64,000 nt of DNA from the NCBI GenBank assembly GCA_017305535.1, contig JAFKKN010000005.1:1-64000 (forward strand). Reading direction: 5' to 3'. Below, piece after piece: positions 52,877-61,242 of this stretch. The position numbers and the translations under genes are program-made. Position 1 is the stretch's first letter. The number at the start of each line of letters is the position of its first letter. This DNA comes from Hyphomicrobiales bacterium. Its GTDB lineage: Bacteria; Pseudomonadota; Alphaproteobacteria; Rhizobiales; Xanthobacteraceae. The notes under the pieces were generated by a model that was given only the letters and a program-made list of their open reading frames with translations, had not been told where the DNA came from and did no database searches.

Positions 52877-53227
52877 GGTGAGTCTCCTTTGCACATCGGA
52901 AACGCTGGAGCATTCAATGGGTTTCGGGGCGAATAAGGGCAGAGCGCAAGATTTAATGCTGGTGAACATCTGTTCAGGCGCGCCATGCGCACGAAGCAGC
53001 GCGCGGCCATGCTTAACGAAATGCCAACACAGTTAGGCCAGATTTCCCGGGCACTTGATGTCACGGTTCCAGCATCCACTCGCCGTGTCGCGCGAAGCGG
53101 GATTGGGACCGTCCATCGGGGCTGTGGCTCTCGCGGGATTTTTGGATTTGACATGCGTGGCGTGGAATGGCTGCAATATCGCCTGCGAGGATCGAATCCG
53201 CGCCGCAACCATTGCAGTGGCGACGCG
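52877..53227. other. 351-bp region between the small secreted gene and the periplasmic protein
   Basis: No gene supported. An in-frame extension of the following reading frame covers much of it, but codon use and absence of a signal peptide there make it an unlikely start. It likely contains divergent promoters. Confidence 0.4.
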
Positions 53228-53707
53228 ATGCGGCGTTTCAATCGGATCGGCGGTCGCCTGATGCGCACCACGGGGTTGATGTTCTTTCTGATTGCGGTTT
53301 GCGCGGCGGCGCCGGCGCGTGCCGATCTGCGCATCACCCGCGACCACGGCGGTTATGTCACCGAGTACAAGGCGAAATACGAGCGCATTCGCGATCGGCA
53401 TGAGCGGGTCATCATCGACGGCATCTGCAACTCGGCGTGCACGATGGTGTTTGGCATCGTTCCGATGAACAAGATCTGCGTGACGCCGCGCGCCAGCCTC
53501 GGCTTTCATCAGGCCTATTACGACAAGGCTTTCACCTTCGGCATCAAGGTCCTCAGCCCGGAAGGGACGTCGGACCTGATGGCTTACTATCCGTCGAGCG
53601 TAAAGGACTGGATCCGCCGCAACGGCGGCCTCACGCCCGAGATGAAGAAGATCAAGAACGGGCCGGAGCTGTGGAAGATCGTCGATCCCTGTCCGGAAGA
53701 TTTCTGA
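53228..53707 (+). CDS. Periplasmic ClpP/crotonase-like protein of unknown function
   Basis: From the ATG of MRRFNRIGGR the product has 159 residues with a signal peptide (TGLMFFLIAVCAAAPARA, near residues 14-31). The mature part contains IDGICNSACTMVFGIVPMN and ICVTPRASLGFHQAY. This resembles periplasmic ClpP/enoyl-hydratase-fold proteins in which the Ser-Ala-Cys segment marks the active-site strand. Catalysis is unproven. Starts at 53261 or 52985 are also possible. Confidence 0.7.
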   Translation: MRRFNRIGGRLMRTTGLMFFLIAVCAAAPARADLRITRDHGGYVTEYKAKYERIRDRHERVIIDGICNSACTMVFGIVPMNKICVTPRASLGFHQAYYDKAFTFGIKVLSPEGTSDLMAYYPSSVKDWIRRNGGLTPEMKKIKNGPELWKIVDPCPEDF

Positions 53708-53795
53708 TCGGCCAGTTTACGCGCACCCGTATTGGTCCGGCATTGAATGCGGGACCGCATTGAAATTCTGTTCCATACCTCTTGGGCTATCGTTT

Positions 53796-53826
53796 CGTCA
53801 TGGCCGGGACAAGCCCGGCCATGACG
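53796..53826. repeat. Solo terminal hairpin of the palindromic repeat family
   Basis: CGTCATGGCCGGG and CCCGGCCATGACG form a perfect 13-bp inverted repeat around ACAAG. It has the same ends as the full copies at 15489, 29919 and 43373 but lacks the central core. It sits between the periplasmic protein gene and the convergent alcohol dehydrogenase. Confidence 0.75.
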
Positions 53827-53857
53827 GATCACTTGAGAGAAGCTTTAGCTCCGCTTC

Positions 53858-54985
53858 TCAGAACGTCACCACGCTCCGGATCGACTCGCCCTTGTGCATC
53901 AGGTCGAACGCCTTGTTGATGTCGCTGAGCGGCATGACGTGGGTGATCATCGGGTCGATCTGAATTTTTCCCTGCATGTACCAGTCGACGATCTTCGGCA
54001 CGTCGGTGCGGCCGCGCGCGCCGCCGAATGCGGTGCCTTTCCAGGTGCGGCCCGTGACCAGCTGGAACGGCCGCGTCGCGATTTCGGCGCCGGCTGCTGC
54101 AACGCCGATCACGATCGACTGGCCCCAGCCGCGATGGCAGGCTTCCAGCGCCTGCCGCATCACCGTGACGTTGCCGGTGCAATCGAAGGTGTAGTCGGCA
54201 CCGCCGATCTGGTCCGCGCCGGATTTCGTCATGTTGACGAGATGCGCGACGAGATCCTTGCCGACTTCCTTCGGATTGACGAAATGCGTCATGCCGAAGC
54301 GTTCGCCCCAGGCCTTGCGATCATTGTTGATGTCGACGCCGATGATCATATCGGCGCCGGCAAGACGCAGGCCCTGCAACACGTTCAACCCGATGCCGCC
54401 GAGGCCGAACACGATGGCCTTCGCGCCGGGCTCGACCTTCGCGGTGTTGATCACCGCACCGATGCCGGTGGTGACGCCGCAGCCGATGTAGCAGACCTTG
54501 TCGAAGGGGGCGTCTTCGCGAATCTTCGCCACCGCGATCTCCGGCAGCACGGTGTAGTTGGCGAATGTCGAGGTGCCCATGTAGTGGTGGATCGGCTTGC
54601 CGCCCAAAGAAAACCGCGACGTGCCGTCCGGCATCAGGCCCTGGCCTTGCGTGGCGCGGATCGCCGTGCAGAGATTGGTCTTGCGCGACAGGCACGATGG
54701 ACACTGCCGGCATTCCGGCGTGTACAGCGGAATGACGTGATCGCCTTTCTTCACGCTGGTGACGCCGGGGCCGACATCGACCACGATGCCCGCGCCTTCA
54801 TGGCCAAGGATCGCCGGAAACAGGCCTTCCGGGTCCGCGCCGGAGAGGGTGAACTCGTCGGTGTGGCAGACGCCGGTGGCCTTGATCTCCACCATGACTT
54901 CACCCCCGCGCGGGCCGTCGAGTTGAACCGTGGTGATCTCCAGCGGCTTTCCTGCGGCAATGGCGATGGCGGCGCGAACATCCAT
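53858..54985 (-). CDS. adhC: S-(hydroxymethyl)glutathione dehydrogenase / class III alcohol dehydrogenase
   Basis: The 375-residue zinc ADH clears formaldehyde as its glutathione adduct and can reduce S-nitrosoglutathione. Catalytic-zinc residues appear in GVCHTDEFTL and GHEGAGIVVDV; the structural-zinc Cys cluster is CRQCPSCLSRKTNLC. The NAD motif is GLGGIGLNVLQGLRLAGAD. RATQGQGLMPDGTSRF is a class III signature. It is distant from the quinoprotein dehydrogenase but could oxidise the aldehydes made by it; this is inference. The next gene upstream is divergent. Confidence 0.95.
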   Translation of the reverse strand: MDVRAAIAIAAGKPLEITTVQLDGPRGGEVMVEIKATGVCHTDEFTLSGADPEGLFPAILGHEGAGIVVDVGPGVTSVKKGDHVIPLYTPECRQCPSCLSRKTNLCTAIRATQGQGLMPDGTSRFSLGGKPIHHYMGTSTFANYTVLPEIAVAKIREDAPFDKVCYIGCGVTTGIGAVINTAKVEPGAKAIVFGLGGIGLNVLQGLRLAGADMIIGVDINNDRKAWGERFGMTHFVNPKEVGKDLVAHLVNMTKSGADQIGGADYTFDCTGNVTVMRQALEACHRGWGQSIVIGVAAAGAEIATRPFQLVTGRTWKGTAFGGARGRTDVPKIVDWYMQGKIQIDPMITHVMPLSDINKAFDLMHKGESIRSVVTF

Positions 54986-55079
54986 GATGAATTCCCGTTC
55001 TTTGTGGGGGTGTTATGTGAAATTGCGCGAGCGTCCCGCGCAAACTTGCGTTGCCGCCTAGCATAAGTTCGGGCACTCA

Positions 55080-55961
55080 ATGCGGCAAATGAAACGTGAC
55101 ACTGCCCCCATGGCGGCCCAGGCCGCGCCGGCTGTCTTCGTGGTGCTGTGGAGCACCGGCTTTGTCGCGACCAAATACGCGCTGGCCGGCGCTGAGCCGC
55201 TGACCTACCTGATGTGGCGGATGATCGTTGTCGTGGCGCTGATGGCGGTCATCGTCGCGATCTGGCGGCCGCGCTGGCCGGACTGGAAGGGCGTCGGTCA
55301 CAATGCTGTCGCGGGTCTGTTGGTGCACGGATTCTATCTGGCCGGCACCGCCATCGCCATCGCGCATTCGGTGCCGGTAGGGTTGTCGGCGCTGATCCCC
55401 GGCTTGCAGCCGATCTTGATGTCAACCATCGCCAACCGCTGGCTCGGTGAGCGCGTCACATGGCTGCAATGGATTGGATTGCTGCTTGGACTTGTCGGCG
55501 TCGTTCTGATTTTGCACGGACGCCCGATGAGCGGCGAGGTGGGCTGGGGTTGGTTCGCGTCCGGCGTGTCGCTGGTCAGCATCACGCTCGGCGCGCTGTA
55601 TCAGAAGCGCTTCTGCCACAACATCGACTGGCGCACCGGAAACCTGGTGCAATACATCGCAGTTGCCGCGTTCTTCGCGCTTGGCTCGTGGTGTTTCGAG
55701 ACCGGCGAAGTGCGGTGGACGCAGGAATTCGTGCTGTCGCTATTGTGGCTCGCGGTGGTGCTGTCGATCGGCTCGATCGCCGTGCTGTACTGGCTGATCA
55801 AGCGGCAGGGCGCCACGCAGGTCGCAAGCCTGTTCTATCTGGTGCCGGCGGTGACGGCGCTGATGGCCTACGTGCTGTTCGGCGAAAAGCTGGATGCGAT
55901 AGCGATCCTCGGCATGGCGATCTGCGCCGCGGCGGTGGGGCTGGTGGCGCGCAGGGCGTAG
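55080..55961 (+). CDS. DMT superfamily (EamA) transporter
   Basis: The 293-residue protein has about ten membrane segments in two EamA halves: FVVLWSTGFVATKYALAGAE at the first and GALYQKRFCHNIDWRTGNLV opening the second. This family exports metabolites or amino acids; the substrate is unknown. It is divergent from adhC, with 94 bp between starts. Confidence 0.88.
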   Translation: MRQMKRDTAPMAAQAAPAVFVVLWSTGFVATKYALAGAEPLTYLMWRMIVVVALMAVIVAIWRPRWPDWKGVGHNAVAGLLVHGFYLAGTAIAIAHSVPVGLSALIPGLQPILMSTIANRWLGERVTWLQWIGLLLGLVGVVLILHGRPMSGEVGWGWFASGVSLVSITLGALYQKRFCHNIDWRTGNLVQYIAVAAFFALGSWCFETGEVRWTQEFVLSLLWLAVVLSIGSIAVLYWLIKRQGATQVASLFYLVPAVTALMAYVLFGEKLDAIAILGMAICAAAVGLVARRA

Positions 55962-55976
55962 TCCCGCGCCGCGTGC

Positions 55977-57440
55977 CTAGCCACGGGTCTTGGCATAGGC
56001 GGCCAATGCACGCTGCCGCGCCAGTCCATGATCGACGATTGGTTCGGGATAGGTTTGTCCCAGCCTCACGCCTGCGCTCGCCAGTTCAATGGGCGTTGCG
56101 GCCCAAGGCTTGTGAATGAGTTTTGCGGGGAGATGTGCGAGTTCAGGGACCCAGCGGCGAACGTAGTCGCCATCGGGATCGAACTTCTCGCCTTGCAGGA
56201 TTGGATTGAAAATCCGGTAATAGGGCGCGGCATCGGCACCGGAGCCCGCGACCCATTGCCAGTTGGCGGGGTTGTTGCCGGCATCAGCATCGACCAGCGT
56301 ATCCCAGAACCACGCTTCGCCGTCACGCCAGTCGAGCAACAGATGCTTGACGAGGAAGGATGCGGCAACCATGCGCACCCTGTTGTGCATGATGCCAGTT
56401 TGCCAAAGCTGGCGCATCCCGGCATCGACGATGGGATAGCCGGTGCGGCCGCGTTGCCACGCCCGCAATGCATCCTGATCGCGGCGCCACGGAAAGGCAT
56501 CGAAGGCAGGTTGAAGGTTGCGCGTTGCGATATCCGGCATGTCGTGCAGCAGATGGCGACAGAATTCGCGCCAGCCCAGCTCGCTGAGGAATTTCTCGAC
56601 GTCGCCGGCGATCCCCGGATTGCGATCGACGGCAAAACGCGCGGCATGCCAGACTTGTTGCGGACTGATTTCACCGAACCGCAGATGCGGCGACAGGCGT
56701 GAGGTTCGATCGCGATCCGGTCGGTCGCGGGCGATGGCATAACCTCCGATATCTCTGTCGAGAAAATCGGCGAGGCGAGCTTGTGCCGCAGCTTCACCAG
56801 GTCTCCATGTTGCGCGCAATCCCTCCGCCCAATCCGGATGCTGCGGCTCAAGTTGCCAACGAGTAAGGTCGTCGCTGTCGAGGCCGGCGACGGCGTGCAA
56901 TCGTTTCGGCCGCGGCAGCGGTGCGGGTGGATCGCCGCCGCTGCGCAGACGATTCCAGAACGGCGTGAACACGCGCAGTCCGTGGCCCTGTTTGTTGCGG
57001 ATAGTGGAGGGTTCCGCCAGAAGATCGCCGTAGGAGATGCGCGAGGCGATACCGACGTCACTCAGTGCGCGGACAACATCGTCGCTGACCGAGCGGTGCG
57101 GCGCCATCGCGATATCGTTCCATGCGACGCAATCCGCACCGGTTTGGCGTGCAAGATCAGTGATTACTTGCGCGGCCGTGCCTTGCCGCAACAGGAGGGT
57201 GCCTCCCAGTGCCGCAATGTCCGCTTGCAGGGCGCGAAGCGATTGCGCCAGCCACCAACGCGCAGCGCCGCCCAGCGGTCGCCACTGCGGCGGCCGGAGC
57301 GCGGCACTGTGTTCGTCGCGTATGTAGACGCAAATAACCGGCGCCTCGCGGGATGACGCGAAATGCAGGGCGGGGTGGTCGGATAACCGCAGGTCGTCGC
57401 GAAACCAGACGATACAGGGACGTTTTGTGTTCCGAGCCAT
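55977..57440 (-). CDS. phr: Deoxyribodipyrimidine photo-lyase (CPD class I)
   Basis: The 487-residue flavoprotein splits UV-induced cyclobutane dimers with light. The N-terminal antenna-binding domain starts IVWFRDDLRLSDHPAL. The FAD domain has RMVAASFLVKHLLLDWRDGE, WFWDTLVDADAGNNPANWQW and AAPYYRIFNP. I use the ATG of MARNTKRPC; an immediately upstream TTG is also possible. It is convergent with the DMT transporter gene. Confidence 0.95.
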   Translation of the reverse strand: MARNTKRPCIVWFRDDLRLSDHPALHFASSREAPVICVYIRDEHSAALRPPQWRPLGGAARWWLAQSLRALQADIAALGGTLLLRQGTAAQVITDLARQTGADCVAWNDIAMAPHRSVSDDVVRALSDVGIASRISYGDLLAEPSTIRNKQGHGLRVFTPFWNRLRSGGDPPAPLPRPKRLHAVAGLDSDDLTRWQLEPQHPDWAEGLRATWRPGEAAAQARLADFLDRDIGGYAIARDRPDRDRTSRLSPHLRFGEISPQQVWHAARFAVDRNPGIAGDVEKFLSELGWREFCRHLLHDMPDIATRNLQPAFDAFPWRRDQDALRAWQRGRTGYPIVDAGMRQLWQTGIMHNRVRMVAASFLVKHLLLDWRDGEAWFWDTLVDADAGNNPANWQWVAGSGADAAPYYRIFNPILQGEKFDPDGDYVRRWVPELAHLPAKLIHKPWAATPIELASAGVRLGQTYPEPIVDHGLARQRALAAYAKTRG

Positions 57441-57542
57441 CAAGCAGACCTAACGTCCATATCGACCGATCGATCCGGCAAATGAGATCGAGCCGGAGCC
57501 AGGACATCGACCACCCAACAGGTTTGCGATACATCGTGCCAC

Positions 57543-57569
57543 AAAAAAGGGGCGCCGAAACGCCCCTTT
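57543..57569 (-). terminator. Intrinsic terminator of the peroxiredoxin gene
   Basis: On the minus strand AAAGGGGCG pairs with CGCCCCTTT around a 6-base loop, and the reading ends in a run of T (the A-run 57543-57548). It lies about 20 bases after the peroxiredoxin stop. Confidence 0.85.
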
Positions 57570-57589
57570 CAGATCGATATCGACGTCCG

Positions 57590-58249
57590 TTACTTCGGCT
57601 GAGCGACGATGCGGAAGTATGGTTTCGGCGATTTCCAGCCGTTCGGGAATTTCTTGCGGGCTTCTTCCTCCGGCACGGCGGCCGAGAAGAACACGTCGTC
57701 GCCTTGCTTCCAGTCCGACGGTGTCGAGACGCCATGCTTGGCGGTGAGTTGCAGCGAGTCGAGGATACGCAGCACTTCCTGCCAGTTGCGGCCGGTGCTC
57801 ATCGGATAGATCAGGACCAGCTTGATCTGCTTGTCCGGGCCGATGACGAAGATGTTGCGCACGGTCTGGTTATCCGCCGGCGTCCGCTTGTTGACGTCGC
57901 CAGAAGTGCTCGCCGGCAGCATGCCGTAGAGCTTGGCGACCTTGAAATCGACGTCGGCGATCAGCGGATAGTTCGGCGCGACGCCTTGCGTTTCCTCGAT
58001 ATCCTTGGCCCACAGGTGATGCTTGTCGGTGGGATCGACGCTGATGCCGATCAGCTTGACGCCGCGCTTGTCGAACTCCGGCTTGAGCCGGGCGACGGCG
58101 CCGAGTTCGGTGGTGCAGACCGGGGTGAAATCCTTCGGATGGGAGAAGAACAGGCCCCAGCTGTCGCCGAGCCATTTGTGAAAGCTGATGTGGCCTTCGG
58201 TGCTCTCGGCTTCGAAATCCGGAGCGGTGGAGCCAATCGATAGTGTCAT
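57590..58249 (-). CDS. 1-Cys peroxiredoxin (Prx6 type)
   Basis: The 219-residue protein has the peroxidatic site FTPVCTTELG at Cys45 and no second Cys anywhere in the chain, so it is a 1-Cys peroxiredoxin of the PRDX6 group. It reduces hydrogen peroxide and lipid peroxides with an external thiol. The C-terminal half has PMSTGRNWQEVLRILDSLQL, a Prx6 mark. A terminator follows it. The gap upstream (374 bp) contains a CRP/FNR-like palindrome. Confidence 0.93.
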   Translation of the reverse strand: MTLSIGSTAPDFEAESTEGHISFHKWLGDSWGLFFSHPKDFTPVCTTELGAVARLKPEFDKRGVKLIGISVDPTDKHHLWAKDIEETQGVAPNYPLIADVDFKVAKLYGMLPASTSGDVNKRTPADNQTVRNIFVIGPDKQIKLVLIYPMSTGRNWQEVLRILDSLQLTAKHGVSTPSDWKQGDDVFFSAAVPEEEARKKFPNGWKSPKPYFRIVAQPK

Positions 58250-58491
58250 GATCGCAAACCTCGTCAGTTCAATAGCGAATTGATACCGACCATATACGCC
58301 CCGCTATTTGGGAACGGAACCGCTCGCGAAAAAGGACAATATCCTTCTCGTAATGAGCCCGCGCACAGCAGCTTCCTTTTAGCGCGCCGACCCGGCGTCG
58401 AATTAACACCTACGGCGATCTGCCGCATGTTGCCTCGATAATGCCGCGACCGTGCCCCACGCGCGCCGGAACGTCCTGCGATGGCTTTGAA

Positions 58492-58509
58492 CCGTGATCC
58501 ACATCACGG
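58492..58509. promoter_or_regulatory. CRP/FNR-like palindrome
   Basis: CCGTGAT-CCAC-ATCACGG is a perfect 7-bp inverted repeat with a 4-base spacer, the geometry of CRP/FNR superfamily sites. It lies in the 374-bp gap between the divergent peroxiredoxin and hypothetical genes. The consensus is closer to CRP-like than FNR (TTGAT-N4-ATCAA). No promoter box is assigned, so its target is unknown. Confidence 0.45.
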
Positions 58510-58623
58510 CGACAAACCCTCGGATAGGTAAATTCAAAAACACCACGACGGATTGTCGAATTTTTAACGAACGATTCATGCCCGCGTGGAATTGCTGGTT
58601 TGATTCAAAAAATGAGAAACGCC

Positions 58624-59205
58624 ATGTCTGCCGCCATCGCCGCTACTGTTAACGCCGACCCCATCGATATCTCCGCCATCGTCAGCCGCGAAACCGTGGT
58701 TTCGGCGCTCGCCAAGGTGCGGGACGGTGTAATCACCGGCGAGGGGCCGACGACGCGTGGCCGCGTGCATTTCTCCCGTGCGCTCGATACGCAGGACGTC
58801 GACTGGTGCGTGCGCATCCTCACCGCGAGCGCGGTCGATGACGTTCCCGTGAGCCGCGCCGAAGCCGAGACGCTGTTCGAGATCAACGACGCCAGCGCCG
58901 ACCGCCTCGATCAGGGCATGTTCGACGATCTCTTGGCCAGGGCGGTGGTTCATCACGCGGCGTCCGCGTCCGGTCTTCCGGTGCCGCCGCGCGCCATCGC
59001 GCTTTCGCCGAATACCGCCATCGAAAGCTGGGCGCCGACGCAAGCCGTCGGCGTCAACCTTGAAGTGCTGGAATGGATCTCCAGCCAGATGCGCGGCAAA
59101 CGCCGCTACAATCGCGCGCTGATGACGCTGGCCGCGATGCTGGTGGGCGCCGCGACCTTGCCGATGGTGCAGCAACTGCCGGGAATGCTTGATCTCGGCA
59201 TGTAA
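58624..59205 (+). CDS. Protein of unknown function with C-terminal hydrophobic segment
   Basis: The 193-residue protein has no signal peptide. Its middle is mixed charged and helical (VSALAKVRDGVITGEGPTTR, LFEINDASADRLDQGMFDDL) and its C-terminal part has a basic patch and a hydrophobic stretch (LMTLAAMLVGAATLPMVQQL). I cannot name a family. The start at 58624 is chosen; 58612 is possible. A strong terminator follows. Confidence 0.65.
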   Translation: MSAAIAATVNADPIDISAIVSRETVVSALAKVRDGVITGEGPTTRGRVHFSRALDTQDVDWCVRILTASAVDDVPVSRAEAETLFEINDASADRLDQGMFDDLLARAVVHHAASASGLPVPPRAIALSPNTAIESWAPTQAVGVNLEVLEWISSQMRGKRRYNRALMTLAAMLVGAATLPMVQQLPGMLDLGM

Positions 59206-59225
59206 TGCTGTGTTTGAAAGTTTTG

Positions 59226-59256
59226 AACGGCGGGGTTAACGCCCCGCCGTTTTTTG
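59226..59256 (+). terminator. Intrinsic terminator after the unknown gene
   Basis: AACGGCGGGG and CCCCGCCGTT form a 10-bp stem with a 6-base loop and TTTTTG at the end. It covers the stop codon of the convergent phosphatase-family gene. Confidence 0.9.
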
Positions 59257-61092
59257 TTGTCCGATGTCCAGCCCGACAGTGCGTCCGGGGAATCCGGCTG
59301 CGTCGAAATAGCGCTGCGCGCCGACCCGCTGGAATTGCAGCACGGTCTTCAATCCGTTGGCGTAAGGCTTCGAACTGATCTGTCCGCTGTGAGCCTGCGG
59401 TGTCACGCCGTTGGGCATTGCCTCCGTCATCACGCGGCCGATCAAGCGGCCCTTGTGCTGTGCGGAGAGGCCGAGCAGCTTCGCTGCCGTCATGCCGACG
59501 TCGGCGTTGCTGACGGGCAGGGGATTGACGAAGCCGGCTTTGAAGTCCGGTCCGATGGCCGCCATGAAGTTCATCGTATCGCCGCGCCCGAAGCTGCCAT
59601 GCATGCCCTGACCCTGGCGTAACACGGTGTCGGCGACTTCCACCGAGCACACCGTCGGCTCATCGCAGCCCGCCGCATAGGAGCGGAAGTTGACGACGAT
59701 GGTGGGGCGCGGGAGCTTCGACGAACCTTTGAGCGCGATCGTCGACATCGGCAGCGTGCCGGGGAAGTTGCCGAGATCGTCATCGACGAACAGGCCGCTG
59801 ACGTAATCCTGCTCCATCAGCGCGGCGATCACTTGCCGCGTCAGCTTGCGCTCCTTGCTCGGAATGTAGATCAGATCCGAGCCACCGTTGGTGGCGACCA
59901 CGACGTCGGGCTTCTCGGGATTCTTGCCGATCAGGCCGTTGCCGGCTTTCGGATAGGCGTTGTCGCCGACCAGCGCGTTCTTGTTGTTGGGATCGTGCAG
60001 CGGCAGCTTCAGCGCCTTCGACAGGTCGATGGCGAGGAAGCCCATCGGCAGGAAACCTGCCGGCGTGTCGGGATAGCTTCCCTTGATCGATGGACTGGTC
60101 TTGCTCTCCTTCGAGATCGTCGAGAAGCCGTGGTCGGCGGCGATCATGATGTTGGTCGTCGCGGCAAGCCCGAGATCGTCGAGCGCCTTGCGCAGTTGCG
60201 CGAGGTTGTCGTCGGCATTCCTGATGCCGGCGAGCGAGGTCGGGCCGTTGATGCCGGGGACGATCTGGTTGAGGCTGTCGCCAGTGTTGTGCTGGCTGCC
60301 GTCGGGATCGCGCGACCAGAACACCAGCACGAACGGTTTGTTGCGATCCTTGAACAGCGGCAGGACCGCCTTGGTCGCGACATCGGCGAAGTAAGCCTGC
60401 TGTGCGACATTGGCGACGGTGGTGCCCGGCGTCGTTGCGGAGCCGGCCTTGCCGTTATCGCCGCGCGACGGTGTCGCGAGCGGAAGCCCGGCCTTGGTGA
60501 TCGCGGCCCTGGCGTCCTCGGACAACGGCACGCCTTTGTTGCCGCCGGTGGAGTCGTCGATGACGATGGAGTGCTGGCCATTGCTGGTGGCGCGGTCGGT
60601 GTGATCGAAGATCAGGGTCGGGCCAACCTTGCCGATGGCGGCGGTGCTGTAGCCCTTGGCGCGGGCGAGTTGCAGCAGCACCTCTTCGTTGAGGTAGTTG
60701 CCGCCGAAATGTTCGTCGATGTCGCCGATCACCTGATCGTTCTCGATGAACGGCGTCACGGTATGACCGGCGGGGTCGACGGTGTAGCCGGTGAAGATGG
60801 TATTGCTGAATGTCGAGGTGTCGCCGAGATAGTGTCCGGTCGCCATCGCCGAGCTGTTGGCCATGGTGAAGGTGGGAAACAGCGAGTGCGGATTCTTGAA
60901 GTTGACGCCCTTGTCGCGGACGGCCGCCATCGCCGGCGCGGTTTCCGGCGAAACCTTCAGCGCGCGCATCCCGTCGGGGATGAACAGGATCAGGTTATGG
61001 GGGCGGTTGGTCTGGGCTTGATTCTGGGCTTGGGCGCTGAACGCGGTGAGGACGGTCAGGCTGGCGGTCAGCAGCAGGGTTGCGGGGCGCAT
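59236..61092 (-). CDS. Secreted alkaline phosphatase superfamily (phosphodiesterase/NPP-like) enzyme
   Basis: The 618-residue protein has a signal peptide (MRPATLLLTASLTVLTAFSA, cleaved near QAQ). The catalytic region resembles NPP-type enzymes: NLILFIPDGMRALKVSPETA (metal-binding Asp), FPTFTMANSSAMATGHYLGD (nucleophile Thr likely in FTM), then IAADHGFSTISKESKT (Asp/His metal pair). It could hydrolyse phosphodiesters, phosphonate esters or nucleotides in the periplasm. GAGGGATTCCG precedes the start. Confidence 0.85.
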   Translation of the reverse strand: MRPATLLLTASLTVLTAFSAQAQNQAQTNRPHNLILFIPDGMRALKVSPETAPAMAAVRDKGVNFKNPHSLFPTFTMANSSAMATGHYLGDTSTFSNTIFTGYTVDPAGHTVTPFIENDQVIGDIDEHFGGNYLNEEVLLQLARAKGYSTAAIGKVGPTLIFDHTDRATSNGQHSIVIDDSTGGNKGVPLSEDARAAITKAGLPLATPSRGDNGKAGSATTPGTTVANVAQQAYFADVATKAVLPLFKDRNKPFVLVFWSRDPDGSQHNTGDSLNQIVPGINGPTSLAGIRNADDNLAQLRKALDDLGLAATTNIMIAADHGFSTISKESKTSPSIKGSYPDTPAGFLPMGFLAIDLSKALKLPLHDPNNKNALVGDNAYPKAGNGLIGKNPEKPDVVVATNGGSDLIYIPSKERKLTRQVIAALMEQDYVSGLFVDDDLGNFPGTLPMSTIALKGSSKLPRPTIVVNFRSYAAGCDEPTVCSVEVADTVLRQGQGMHGSFGRGDTMNFMAAIGPDFKAGFVNPLPVSNADVGMTAAKLLGLSAQHKGRLIGRVMTEAMPNGVTPQAHSGQISSKPYANGLKTVLQFQRVGAQRYFDAAGFPGRTVGLDIGQQKTAGR

Positions 61093-61242
61093 CGGAATCC
61101 CTCATGAACGTGGGCGATGGCGTCGGTGTAAATTCCCGCTGCAACAGAATTGTTACAGCGGCGTCGGCGTGCCAGATTGGGTCCCGGCCGGAGGCATATC
61201 CTCCAGGTTGCAAATTCACTTTCCAGGTTGCAATAACAGCGC

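Noticed and set aside
52985-53227. Extended N-terminus of the periplasmic protein frame
   Set aside because: It would bury the signal peptide about 90 residues inside; a start at 53228 or 53261 is more sensible.
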